DNA of 64,000 nt from Tridacna crocea (lineage: Eukaryota > Mollusca > Bivalvia > Cardiida > Cardiidae), in the NCBI GenBank assembly GCA_943736015.1, contig OX031061.1, positions 60,766,192-60,830,191 on the forward strand, read 5' to 3'. A program made the translations under genes and the position numbers. The stretch's first letter is position 1, and the number at the start of each line of letters is the position of its first letter. The notes beneath the pieces were generated by a model. That model made no database searches. It saw nothing but the letters and a program-made list of their open reading frames with translations, and was not told the origin of the DNA. Positions 22,991 through 33,290 of this stretch are shown piece by piece.

Positions 22991-23315
22991 TTTACGAGAC
23001 TGAAAAAACGAGTTATGTATATCTTCATCAACTAAAAACTGAATAATAAAAGTCTTAAAAATTCATGCTTTAACATAGTACCTTTAATGGCAGTCAATTT
23101 ATAATGAGAAGCAAGCTCTATAACAAAGCAGACTTCCTTGCCAACTTCAAACAACTCCTGTATTCGCTCAGCAATATTTTTTTCAAGATCAAAAGACATG
23201 ATTGCTTTTTGCTGGTCAAGTAGAATACAATCTTTTTTTCCCCAAAAAACTTTTACACTGTAACAATTTCGACATAACTTTAAAGTATATCCAAAGTGAC
23301 CAGAAGATCAGTCCC

Positions 23316-23770
23316 GGACGAGCCAAGCGTAACGAGAAAGAAAGCAAGCATCAAGCCTTGAACAGTTAACAATGTTTATTAATGAACAAAGACAAAAGAG
23401 TACAATAAGACTTAAGATTTAATTAAATTTGACAATGTTCAGTCTTAGATCTAGAAATAGAATAAGTCCCTCAAAATTAAGAGTTAAGTTTAGATTACAA
23501 AAAGAATTGAATTTCTGGTTCCTAAAACCTAAATTAACAATAGTTTAACTTGCAAGTGCAACCTGCTCAAAAAATAAAGTAATTCCAACTTACAGATATA
23601 AAGTCCAAGTTAAATCCAAAACTGTATACTTTAACAAGCCGAGTAACATTATTTTCAAAACCTCAGAGCTCCCGTAGAGAGTCTGTAAGGTACAAGACCA
23701 ATCGTAGAAGACATTTTGACTAGCGTAAGACAAAATAGGAGCTTTCCTAGGGTATAAATTGTGCAGTTTA
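23316..23770 (-). repeat. LTR, 5' side relative to the element
   Basis: The more complete LTR copy. Its outer part (23628-23740) is also present as a fragment at 5627-5745. The exact outer end is uncertain because no target duplication is visible. Confidence 0.65.
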
Positions 23771-23861
23771 ATCATGGATATACATATATTTGGCTTGATT
23801 ACTTAATCAAACCTTTAAAACTCAATTCTTTCTGAGTTCAACTTGACTGTGCTTTTTTTAG

Positions 23862-23915
23862 CCGTCGAAGAGGTCGAAATTGTATACATGTATTCGGCTT
23901 TGGAGAGCTTAAGAT
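23862..23915 (+). CDS. Possible juxtamembrane exon
   Basis: A strong acceptor (gactgtgctttttttag) is followed by an open stretch. A weak donor AAGAT|GTATCA would give a 54-nt exon, phase 1-1, encoding VEEVEIVYMYSALESLR just before the membrane span. The phase fits both neighbours. The weak donor and lack of a domain keep this tentative. Confidence 0.35.
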
Positions 23916-24032
23916 GTATCAATTCAAATTCCGACAAGGCTACGATTCTTGCTGAAGATCTAGACTCTCTGTCCTATCTTATATAATACTTTTTTCTGCA
24001 TCTTGTCTTCGATTTCGGTTTTTATATTACAG

Positions 24033-24114
24033 ATGGCCATTCCAACTCTGTTACCATGATAATGTTGCTGATTGTGGTGCTCGTGATTTTGCCGACAGTA
24101 GCGGGTTCTGTATG
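24033..24114 (+). CDS. Exon: transmembrane segment
   Basis: Acceptor tttttatattacag, phase 1; donor TATG|GTAAAA, phase 2; 82 nt. It encodes GHSNS followed by VTMIMLLIVVLVILPTVAGS, a clear hydrophobic membrane span. Splicing to 25204 completes a Trp codon and continues FIMKWKYGRNSK, giving the positive residues expected on the cytoplasmic side. This orients the product as type I, with lectin and WSC domains outside. Confidence 0.8.
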
Positions 24115-24163
24115 GTAAAACCGATAAAATTGCCCTAAGATAGAGTGTTAACCCTTATTCTAC

Positions 24164-24377
24164 TTAACCCTTATTCTGCCGTTCGCGACCATGGATAACT
24201 TTTGCGGAGAGTGTAAAGCAAGATCAGCCTGCACATACGTGCAGTCTGATCTTGCTCTACACCCTCCGCTGCTTTATCGGTAGTTTGGATCATATAAGCC
24301 CAGCCCAATGACCGTACATTTAGCAAATAGTTTTTGTGAAATCGTCAACAATTTTTATTTGGCAAGATAAGGGTTAA
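24164..24377. mobile_element. Family C hairpin MITE
   Basis: TTAACCCTTATTCTGC at the left and GCAAGATAAGGGTTAA at the right are inverted ends. The centre GATCAGCCTGCAC/GTGCAGTCTGATC forms the hairpin. TTAA at each end is the likely piggyBac-type target duplication. Confidence 0.8.
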
Positions 24378-24568
24378 TAACTTATTTGAAACTTTTGATT
24401 CAATAGTAAAAACCCAAATATTGCAATTTCAAAGTTATGGTTTGGGGATGATATCTCTTTATCGGGGAGTGTAGATCGAAGATCAGATTGCACGATCTGT
24501 GCAGTCTGATCTTGATATACACTGCCCGCAAAAGGTCAGTGAGTTTCGCTTACCAGCCTAAGGGTTAA
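24374..24568. mobile_element. Second family C copy sharing its TTAA with the first
   Basis: Starts at the TTAA that ends the previous copy and finishes CCTAAGGGTTAA. The centre is GATCAGATTGCACG and CTGTGCAGTCTGATC. Confidence 0.7.
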
Positions 24569-25203
24569 TGCTAGAAACTCATTGAAATCTCAAATTCTCG
24601 GAATTGCAATTACAAGGGCAAAAGGACACCGACGATTGGCTGGTTTGCTAATAGCCTGACTGACTGGATGGCCGGCTAGTCGCCTGGCTACCTGCCTGCT
24701 GGCAGGTTAAGTGACCGACCGACCAAATGACCGACAAAATAGAAGGCTGGCAAAACTGAAAGCTATTATCGAATACAGAATTCAATTAAATGTGACTGAA
24801 CTGATGCCATTAACGCAGAGAAATTTAGATTCGTCGGATGTTTCTTTTCCTGTTTTTTGCATGTACATGTATTGGAGTTTAACGCCATTCTAACAGCTTA
24901 GGTCATATCATGGAGGTCATTGGCGCACCCATGTGTTTCCTAGCTTTCCCTCACTAGTACTGACACAACTTTCTGTCTAAAGACACTGGCCACTTTTCTC
25001 ACATGCATCAGAAGTGACAGGCAAAAAATTGCCAGAAAGAAAGTTCGCCGCAACTTCCAGGTCACGAGTCAGATACACTAACCACTGAGTTATCCGGCCA
25101 TGCGTGCCTTTTCTGAAAACTAAATATTAGCCTACTAAGTGCAAATTGCTTGTTTAATAGAGGTGGCAAGCAAGACAGGCTACGTTGTACACTACATTTT
25201 TAG
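24569..25203. other. Intron with a tRNA-like SINE head
   Basis: 25035-25110 read on the - strand gives GGATAACTCAGTGGTTAG (A-box like) followed by a CTCGTGACCTGGAAGTTG-type B-box remnant, as in tRNA-derived SINEs. 24640-24720 is a GGCTGGCTGACTGACTGG-like short-period repeat. Confidence 0.5.
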
Positions 25204-26167
25204 GTTTATTATGAAGTGGAAATATGGTAGAAATTCAAAACCGGGCGATAAGGAGGAAATTCCACTGGACAATCAATTTGTTAAAACAGCAGAGGAACCC
25301 GAGGAGGATGTGGAGTATGAAGAGATAGATTTTGATTACTTAATAGGAAATACGTGTAACCAAGCTGTTGCTTCGATACAAGTTAACGTTGAAACTGAAA
25401 TAAGAGATAATCTCAATTATACTGACCTCACATGTGGTGAGGGAAATGCGTCAGTAAATTATTTCATTCCTGAAAAAAATAAACCAACAGATAAAGATGA
25501 TACGAAAATGGTAGGCATGAGCAATGTCACGTGTGGTGAGAGAAATGTTTCAGCAAATTCTTTTATTCTGGAAAAGAATAAATTAGCAAAAGGAGGGGAT
25601 ACTAAAATCGCCGGTTTGAGCAATGTCATGTGGATCGAGGGAAATGCTGCTGCAAATGATTTCATTCCTGAAAAGAACGAACCAGCAAATGGAAATGATA
25701 CTAAAATGGCAGGTATGAGCAGTGTCACAAATGGTGAGAGAAATGTTTCCGCTTCTGCAAACTATTTTATCCTGGAAAAGAATGAACTCACAAATGAAGA
25801 CCGAATGGAATTGGCAGCCAAGTCCTGTATTGACGTTACAAGTAGCCAACTTCATATCTACGACAAGACAGGCGGATGGAACAGTAACGAACACTATGAT
25901 GTAATCGGAAAGATAAATAAAATCGCTCTAGATGAACAACAAAACCCATATGATACTACAAAAAATGTCGCTCTTCGTTATAACTCCGAAAATAGGACAA
26001 AGGCCATGACTGATGCTGTAAAAGATAAAGTAGATAACAGTGATTATAACGAAGTCGATATAACTTACGATAAAGGTAACCCTAAAGGTGCTGGGCAAGA
26101 ATTAAGCGACTCTGGGGACATTGAAGACATAGTCCAGGCTACACATAATATGCAGACTGATCTTTGA
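25204..26167 (+). CDS. Terminal exon: cytoplasmic tail with tyrosine motifs and 99-bp repeats
   Basis: Acceptor tacactacatttttag, phase 2. The exon is open to a TGA at 26165-26167 and encodes 320 residues starting FIMKWKYGRNSKPGD. The tail is acidic near the membrane and holds VEYEEIDFDYLIG; Y-E-E-I is the preferred ligand of Src-family SH2 domains. It also has HYDVI, NYFIL and DYNEV as further Y-x-x-hydrophobic sites. Residues about 75-208 are four repeats of 33-35 residues of the form T.GE.N.S.N.FI.EKN. The C-terminus MQTDL has a T-x-L end that fits a class I PDZ ligand, but its DNA resembles a family C transposon end. Signalling is inferred from motifs only. Confidence 0.8.
25427..25828 (+). 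repeat. Four tandem 99-bp coding repeats
   Basis: The phase-setting Thr or Met codons fall at 25430, 25529, 25628 and 25727, exactly 99 bp apart. Each unit encodes a variant of TCGERNVSAN, FILEKN and DTKMAGMSN. The fourth unit carries a two-residue insertion. Confidence 0.85.
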
Positions 26168-27160
26168 TTGATGCTGTCCGAATTTTATGACTAAAAAGCC
26201 TTGAAAACGAAATACATAAGTAGCACTCTGACAAAAGGGGGTTTAATACATCCTTGTGATAAGTTATACCAAGTTAGCCTTTTGTAATTATGGATATATA
26301 GGTACATATACATCATATATTCCGTTCTGTCAAACAACAGACTGAATCATGAGGTAGACTGGTCCTTTGACATGCAGAAAAATGACCAATAGCAAAAACA
26401 TGGGTCAATACTTTTTGCAGATGCTTTAAACCCCCGCTTTACAGAGCATAACTCATATGTATATAGTCAAAGTTTAGTTCTAAAATATGGATTTCCGAAT
26501 GAAGCGTCAGGGAAAGAACTTTTAACCGGTTGGTTGACGAGCCAAGATAATTGTACGAGTATACGTGATTTCTTCTTCCTTACGCCTTTATTCCTCAAAT
26601 ATTAATCTTCAGGAAGACGATAAAAGTGCAGAAAGTATTGCATTGAAGGTTTAAATAACCGTTTACCACACAATGACGATTTTTAATGCCCCTGAGAATG
26701 AAGCCTTTCGAAAACATTTTGAGAAAAGGAGAAAATGCTGGTAACCAGTATTATCTCCTTTTCCTATAATGTCTTTATTCTACAAAAGAAAAGTTGCACC
26801 TTTTGAGCCACAATGAAATTGTCGTCTGCAAATGCTTTCATTTTGGACAAGTCTGGAATTTTGTTGTCTGGTAAAGGGCTAAAAGTTTCAATGATGCTTT
26901 TGTCAATACTCATCATTATCGACGTCATCGTCGTCGTCGTCATCATCGTTGTTGTCTTACGCTATCTACTCCTATACCTACGGCATGTAAATCTATTTGT
27001 AAATATTTCATGTTTTAAAACCCACTAGCAACCAAAATATCGGTTAAGCCCCCTGCCGCGGTGACATAATTCGCCACAGCCGTGAACAAGTTCCCATGTT
27101 CCCGGCCACCTGACCGTACATCTAATATAGTCAGATGTATCGTCCGCAGTACAGTTAATA
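26168..27160. repeat. 3' flank with worn repeats
   Basis: 26140-26200 looks like a family C end. 26220-26450 is a decayed copy of the bivalve hairpin family whose ends read GGGGGTTTAATGCATC (family B). 26690-26830 is a family A core (GGTAACCAGTATTATCTCC centre). 26890-26955 is an imperfect (TCG/TCA)n microsatellite. 27045-27130 is half of the family D hairpin. No certain polyadenylation signal was identified for the receptor gene. Confidence 0.5.
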
Positions 27161-27167
27161 ACATTTC

Positions 27168-27395
27168 TGATTAACCCATTACCACACAGTCCCTACTTTT
27201 GACCCCCCCCCCCTGAAAAAGAAGCCTTTAGGAAACATTGTGGGAAAAGGAGAAAATGCTGGTAACCAGCATTTTCTCCTTTTTCCCACAATATTTTTTA
27301 CCCTTCACAAAACAAATTTGAAATTTTCAGTCACTTGTATTTTGTCGTCTGCAAATGCTTTCTATTTGAACAAGCCTAAAACATTGTCGTTTGGT
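27168..27395. mobile_element. Family A hairpin MITE
   Basis: Starts TTAACCCATTACCACACAG and ends TGTCGTTTGGTAATGAGTTAA. The core AAATGCTGGTAACCAGCATTT is flanked by complementary TGGGAAAAGGAGA arms. Confidence 0.85.
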
Positions 27396-28910
27396 AATGA
27401 GTTAAGGGACTTGAAGGTTGGGCCCAAACTAGTGGTGCCGTTCAAGTGAGAGTTTCCCTGCGCAGGGAACTGAAAGGCTCAAGCTTTTACAGGTGCAACC
27501 CAGGCTCTTCATTAGCTCTTGAGCTACCAAGATTGACCCAAGATATTTTTTCGGACAGTATTTATCAAGATCAGACTGCACAGATAGTGCAGTTTGATCT
27601 TGGATTTAAAGTTTTTTAAATGATGACATTTTTCGACAAAAAGAACTTCGAGTTTGACATATCTAACTTTTAAACATTGACTGGAAATTCTTTTTCAGTT
27701 CATTCAATTGATTTATCCAGATATGTTTTAAAGTGGTGTGCAACCCATCTGTAAACAAATCATGTTATTTGTATATAATGTTTTGTCATGTGTTTGTTTC
27801 TTAGAATTTTGACACAATAACACTCTATATTTATGTTAATTAACTCATCAACAAACGACAAAAGTTTTAGACTGGTTCAAATTGAAAGTATTTGCAGACT
27901 ACAATTAAATACTACTCAAATAGCAAAAAACTCATCTTTGATAGGATACAAAACATTGTGAGAAAAGGAGAAAATGCTGGTTGCCAGCATTTTCTCCTTT
28001 TCTCGAAATGTTTTAAAAACTTTTTCAGTCTGAATTTGTTCAAACACAATGTTGATTTGGTAGTTTTGATATTTGTACAGCCTTAATAAAATAATTCTTT
28101 TCTTTCTCATCGTTGTTTTATGTACATGTAATACCATTGCCTCCTTACCACCATGTCTGAAAGCCAGAAAGTCAAGACGGTAGTACACAAGGCGTATCAT
28201 GCAGAATTTGCTATGAAAAATGCAAAGCTTGGCCGAACTGTTTTCAAAAATTGAAAACAGTCATTGCAATATACATGTAATTTGAATCTTTTTCTATGAA
28301 AATGGGTTTTGATGCTTTTGCGAAAGCCTTGCAGGCTGACCTATGTCGACCCAGGTCAATTTTTTTATATCACTTTTGATTTGTAGAAATGGGATTTTAT
28401 GCAGCTGCACAATCCGCGCATACAGGTTGACCAAGGTTGACTTTTATGCAACATGGCTGAGGCCATTGATCGTGTAAATACTAAATTTTTATTGAAAATA
28501 GCTTTAACCGGTCATAGCCTTCTATTGACGCAATTATATACACAAAATTTGTTTACTGATCGCTTGGGCCTGGGCTTTTTCGTTCGTAAATTAGTTCGTA
28601 CTTGGCTTGTTCGTCCCATAATTGCGCCAAGCTCCATATGATTGTGCATGAATATTTATAGATCGGAATAATTGTTTGTAATGTTGGAATTAAATTTTTA
28701 TGGCCAAAGATATCTCAAAATCATAGTTTTTAGGTACAAACTTGATTTTAATATATATATTTACATCGCTTCTCTCTCTATCTGTCAGGCACTCTACTTG
28801 CAAGGGACGTTTTTCCACGGCTCTTCCTAATGATCAAAGGGATACCACCTATTCAAAAATATGTGTAAATTTGCCATGAGTACTCTCACTCCAACCAAAA
28901 AGTTATCCAT
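27396..28910. repeat. Mixed repeat fragments
   Basis: 27545-27610 is a family C core. 27840-28016 is a truncated family A copy. 28280-28440 is a family B fragment (GCAGGCTGACCTATGTCGACC). 28445-28680 is a fragment of the inverted-repeat element at 53.5-54.7 kb (GGCTGAGGCCATTGATCGTG onward). No gene is seen. Confidence 0.6.
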
Positions 28911-28913
28911 TTG

Positions 28914-29045
28914 CTAAGTAGGATGACTTTTAAACAAATATTTGAATAATATTTCTCTCTTTTTTCCAAATGATTGATTCCACACAAAGACTTCAGTGAC
29001 AAATACCACACCAACGTTTTCAATGCTTTGATTTGTCTTTGCGGA
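28914..29045 (-). pseudogene. Candidate tail exon related to the 53.1-kb terminal exon
   Basis: On the - strand, after gaggatattcag, the frame reads GFSAKTNQSIENVGVVFVTE and ends at a stop at 28914. NQSIENVGVVFVTE matches DQSVQNAEVVFVQE of the exon at 53114-53277. It could be the last exon of the - strand gene starting at 49205 or a duplicated relic; the phase could not be tied to an upstream exon. Confidence 0.35.
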
Positions 29046-29109
29046 AAAACCACTGAATATCCTCAAATGAATATCATTCTTTACAGGTAAATAAAAATAA
29101 TTAGTGTCC

Positions 29110-29610
29110 ATATATATATATATATAAACACCCTGAAATGAATTTTGATTTTGTTGAGTTTTAAAAGATATGAGAAAAAAAAGGAATAAATTAAAATACA
29201 ATCATTCAATACTTTTATTTGAAGTTAGTTGCATGTTATGCACATTTCATAAAAAATACACGCTAAGAACAAGCAATACACACTGTTATATGACTTGCAA
29301 CAAGTGAAAGGGGGCATACGGACATCTGCGTAAAGTGTTGTCTTGGATCAGCCTGCGCAGCCCGCGCAGGTTAATCTGAGACGGCATTTTACGACTACCT
29401 TAGATTTTGTGCTACAGAAGATTTGTGCAAAACAGAAAACTACATAACAACGGACAGTGTCTTTTCGGATAAGCCTGCAAGGACTGTGCGGGCTGGTCCG
29501 AGACGACACTTTACACAAATGTTCGAACGCCCTTTTGGCATGTTGCAGGTCAAACAATATCTATCCATTCCCGATATACCCTTTTCTGCGCCTAGTGTAT
29601 GTACAATGCT
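29110..29610. repeat. AT microsatellite and dispersed repeat
   Basis: 29110-29128 is (AT)n. 29310-29560 is a dispersed repeat with two related blocks (TGTCTTGGATCAGCCTGCGC and ATAAGCCTGCAAGGACTGTG), also seen at 13.3-13.6 and 51.0-51.2 kb. Confidence 0.5.
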
Positions 29611-29613
29611 TTG

Positions 29614-29839
29614 TTAACTTTACCAAACTAAAAAATTTCGGATTGTTCCAAACCGAAAGCCTTTGAAGACGACAAAATCAATGTGACACATAGATTGGAT
29701 TTTCTAGTGGGAAGGGTAGGAAACATTGTTGGAAAAGGAAAAAATGCTGGTTACCAGCATTTTTTCCGTTTTCCACAATGTTTTCTAAAGGCCTCTTTCT
29801 CAGGGTCGTCAAAAGTACGGATTGTGTGGTAATGGGTTA
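29614..29839. mobile_element. Family A hairpin MITE
   Basis: Left end TTAACTTTACCAAAC, right end GTGTGGTAATGGGTTAA, core AATGCTGGTTACCAGCATT. Confidence 0.8.
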
Positions 29840-30099
29840 ACTGAACAAACCAACGGTACAGATCTGAGCCATCTTCTGTAAAAATGGGGCTCCATACATT
29901 TGCGAAAAGTATCGACTCAGATCAGCTTGCGCAGTTCGCACAGCCTGACCTGGACCGAAACTCTGCGCTTTTGATCAATTTTTTGCATGTCGAAGGACCA
30001 GAGCATCTCATGATTCTTTTCAATCAGTTGTTGTACAAAATGTTTTTTTTTTTTATGTCTTACGAACAAATTCCGTAACAAACAAAGAAACAGATGAAC

Positions 30100-30169
30100 A
30101 CATGCATGGCAGAAATAAGGGACTGCCTAGGATTCGAACCTTAGAACGCCCGGACGAAAGGCCGATACC
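30100..30169 (-). repeat. tRNA-like SINE head
   Basis: On the - strand, GGTATCGGCCTTTCGTCC and the B-box GGTTCGAATCC resemble a tRNA-derived SINE. The family A copy starts right at its end. Confidence 0.5.
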
Positions 30170-30399
30170 TTAACCCATTACCACACAATCCCTACTTCTG
30201 ACGCCCCTGAGAAAGAAGCCTTTAGAAAACATTTTGGGAAAAGGAGAAAATGCTGGTAACCAGCATTTTCTCCTTTTCCCACAATGTTTTCTACCTATTC
30301 ACAAAACAAATTTCAAATTTTCAGTTACTTTAATTTTGACGTCTGCAAATGCTTTCAATTTGGACCAGTCTAAAATATTATCGTTTGGTAATGGGTTAA
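30170..30399. mobile_element. Family A hairpin MITE, intact
   Basis: A well-preserved 230-bp copy: TTAA, then terminal repeats CCCATTACCA and TGGTAATGGG, then TTAA. It is asymmetric outside the core: one side carries ACACAATCCCTACTTCTGACG and the other CAAATGCTTTCAATTTGGAC. Confidence 0.9.
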
Positions 30400-30529
30400 C
30401 TACTGAGCTAAAGGGATATCTCCCCTACGCAGTTGTTAGGTATTGTATTTAAATCGGGATGAAGCCATGCATGAAGGAGTGGCCTCCCATAACAAATGAT
30501 CTTAAATACTGTCATGACTTGCAACGTAT

Positions 30530-31290
30530 CATGTATCACGTAGATGCATTAAGCCCCCTTTTACCAGAACATTGCTCATTTTCTTTTTTTTTTTTTTTTT
30601 TTTTTTTATTGGAACGCACGTTCTGTGCAGTCTGATCTTGATCTTAGATGTCAGGAAAAGCATCTGTCAAATTTGCAGCAGACGACTGTTGAAAAAAAAA
30701 CTGATTGACTCTTTACCAAACGACAATTTTTTTAAAGGGACCAAGTTCAAAGCTTCTGCAGACAACAAATTAAGTATTATTAATATGATGATTTCTGAGT
30801 TTGATAGGGATAAAAATATTGTAGGAAAAGGGGAAAGGGAAATGCTGGTTACCAGCATTTTCTTCTTTTCCAACATTGTTTTCAAATGGCTTCTTTCTTG
30901 GGGTTGTTAAAAGTAGGGTGGTAGAAAGTTAACCTTTTATTATGTAATAGCGACTTTTAATGATTCAGAGCGAAAAAAAGCCTCTTAAAACAATGTTGGA
31001 AAAGCAGAAAATTCTGGTACCCTACATATTCCCTCTTCTACAATCTTTCATAGAAAAAATACCATGCCTTGAGCAATATTAAATTTGTCGTCTCCGAGTA
31101 CTATACTTTCAATATGAACAAGCCCAAATTTTTGCTTGGCCGAAAGTTAAATGTCCTCAAACATGATTTATCAAGACTTGATATACTAAAACCCATTAAT
31201 ACATTTAAAAACATTGCAGTAAAAGACGAAAACTAGTTGCTACTAACTTTTCCTATTGTTTTCTGAAGTAGTCTGCTGCGTAACAAATAT
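30530..31290. repeat. Poly-T, family A copies of different age
   Basis: 30530-30640 is a family B fragment interrupted by a 24-bp poly-T. 30702-30935 is a family A copy. 30940-31160 and 31200-31290 are two more degraded ones. Confidence 0.6.
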
Positions 31291-31614
31291 TTCGTCTGCA
31301 GGCGGGTCACATGTTAGTACATTTCAGTCACACAAAGTAAATATAAAAAATGTCAACATTTACTACTAGACACGCAAAGAAGAATAAGTTCTTTTTAAGA
31401 AACTTGGATACATTTGAATCTAAAAGTGATTTAATTAACAACTTAATCGTGATTTCGATTTTCGACCGTCAATTTCACTCAGGAACCTAGGTCAACTTTG
31501 TTTTAGACATGATGCTTATAACTGCGATGTTAACGAATACAGCACTATTTTCCTACCTCCCATATATGAGAGACATAAAATACCGGTATATAACCGAAAA
31601 AATAAACCTAGATA
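31291..31614. other. No recognisable feature
   Basis: Unique-looking AT-rich sequence between repeat clusters. No splice-bounded reading frame was seen on either strand. Confidence 0.4.
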
Positions 31615-32240
31615 ATCTATTTATTTCATGCTTTTAACCCCGTCCGGGAGAAACCTTTTCAAAATCTAGTTCGGTTCTTTTCAGTTATCCCCCGTGGAGT
31701 ACCCCCACCGCATAGTAAGGTATAACAATGTTACGCCAAGCGCGAGAAATGTAAGGTAGATGACGTCTTATTTCATGCTTTCCGGTAGGATATCGAGAAA
31801 TAGCAGTGAAAATATTTTTCGATCTTACACTGGTACCACCAGTGAAAATACCGATTTTCACGTTCTTGTTGCCTAGGTAAATTGCGCGTGCCTAACAACC
31901 AGATGGGAAATATGACGTCATATACCTTACATTTCTCGTGCTCCTCCCAGAAAGGGTTAAAAGCATGAAATAAATAGAATATTTGGGTTTTTTCTTTTCG
32001 GTGAAAGATCGAAATTTATTACATCGAGTGAATACCATCGGTAATATTTTCACGAGTGGCGTACAATATCCTCTATATATTTCCATCTAGGTGTGAGTCA
32101 CGTTTATTTTACCTAGGTCACTGGAATATAAAAATCGATATTCTCACTGGTTGTAACCATGAAATATCGAAAAAGTATTTCACCGATATTTCTCGCTAAT
32201 CTACCGGAGAGCATGAAATAAATGACTGTATTACACTGAA
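31615..32240. repeat. Family G dispersed repeat
   Basis: Shares blocks such as CTTGTTGCCTAGGTAAATTG, ATCGAGAAATAGCAGTGAAA and GGTACGCCACGGGG-like sequence with 16845-17290 and 37105-37560, in both orientations. No coding. Confidence 0.65.
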
Positions 32241-33080
32241 AACAATGCGAATGATGTGATAAAATACAGGATATAAAAGTTCCAGCGTCTGGTGGAAGAT
32301 TCAATCCTAAAACTAGAATCAGAATGACCAGTCTTAATTGTAGCAGCTTGCAGAAAGGGTAAGCCTAAAATTAGAGTTAAGCTGTGCAATACAAACTCTA
32401 CTTTGAAAAAAATGGTCTGCAGGCCACTTAAAATTTGACAGACTGCACACTTTCCACACGACAAAAAGTTACACCTTTCCTTATAGAAAGCATACTCAGA
32501 CGACATTTTCAGAGTGGGTCCAACGACTCAAGTTTTCTTTGATGGGGGTTGAAAACTTTGTGGGAAAAGGAGAAAATGCTGGTTACCAGCATTTTCTCCT
32601 TTTCCCACAATGTTTTCAAACAGCATATTTCTAAGGGTCGTTAAAAGTTGTAACTGTGTGGTTAAGGATAAATGCATCGTAACACTGGTATGAGTTAATT
32701 TTTCCTGCATATCTTACTTCAGCATTGTTTACATTTGGCAATAAGAGGGTCTTTAATGAAAAAAAGGAGAAATGGGCTGTAGAGCAGCTCTGCCCGTGCT
32801 AACTGTTTCCGGTGTAATGTGAAAAAAAATGAACCCCCCTACAACCTGACCCATGGGTCATTTCACTACGTAGAGGAATGACCCGGGTCATTGTTCTACG
32901 TAGGAAAATCACCCCAGAATGTAGAGAAAAGAACTCCCGTCTATCTGTAGTACAATGAGCCCCTCATGAAAAGAAAGGATCTCCATGGAGAAATTACCCC
33001 CCCTTTTTTTTCCTGTAACATTGTTGTTGCTGCTGATGCTGATACTACTACTACCATTACTACTACTACTACGTAGTGAA
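32241..33080. repeat. Family A half-copy and CTACGTAG repeat
   Basis: 32549-32617 is a perfect family A core with its right side to about 32670. 32812-32940 is a family E palindrome. 33020-33070 is an imperfect (CTA)n tract. The rest, 32241-32530, is unrecognised. Confidence 0.6.
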
Positions 33081-33085
33081 ATGAC

Positions 33086-33290
33086 CCAGGCCTGTATTCA
33101 CCAACTATTCTTGAGAATATTTCAGGTCTTAATCTCCAAGATTTTCTATGTTTGTAAGTAACATAACTTCTGATTGGCTAAACCGAATGGTTTAGCCAAT
33201 CAGAAGTTATGTTATTTTCAAGAACAGAAAATTCTGGAGAATATAAGACAAAGAACGTTCTTAAGAATAGTTGGTGAATACGAGCCCCAT
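33086..33290. repeat. ~200-bp palindrome (family F)
   Basis: Inverted arms beginning GTATTCACCAACTATTCTTG and centred on CTAAACCGAATGGTTTAG. The same family as 7457 and 46548. Confidence 0.8.

Larger units (their letters stand above)
18668..23770 (-). mobile_element. Decayed Gypsy-class LTR retrotransposon (Gmr1-like domain order)
   Basis: Direct repeats of about 320 bp (18674-18990 and 23316-23640, starting CGAGCC and including TGTTTATTAATGAACAAAGAC-type sequence) are remnants of LTRs. On the - strand, gag remnants come first (about 22570-21890), then an aspartic protease DTGAS, a pre-integrase spacer, the integrase zinc-binding start, the integrase C-terminal region, and the segment preceding RT. 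The RT and RNase H body and the integrase core are missing. Several frameshifts and stops show the copy is dead. It lies in an intron of the lectin gene, antisense to it. Confidence 0.75.
2631..26167 (+). other. Gene model: lectin/WSC/mucin-like type I membrane receptor (3' part)
   Basis: This is the span of a multi-exon + strand gene reconstructed by hand. Confident exons: 2631-2753, 4146-5015, 6015-6236, 9020-9132, 10981-11107, 13973-14104, 15221-15403, 16673-16795, 17967-18062, 24033-24114 and 25204-26167. Every junction between successive exons has matching phase. Most are phase 1, one inside the WSC domain is phase 0, and the last is phase 2. The first exon already lies mid-domain, so the signal peptide and N-terminal domains must be to the left of the window. 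Phase 1-1 modular exons are typical of extracellular animal proteins built by exon shuffling. I know of no named orthologue; the function as a cell-surface recognition or signalling receptor is inferred from the domains. Confidence 0.75.

Noticed and set aside
29457..29666. Overlapping open frames near 29.4-29.7 kb
   Set aside because: They lie across a dispersed repeat and a family A MITE, with no conserved protein motif.
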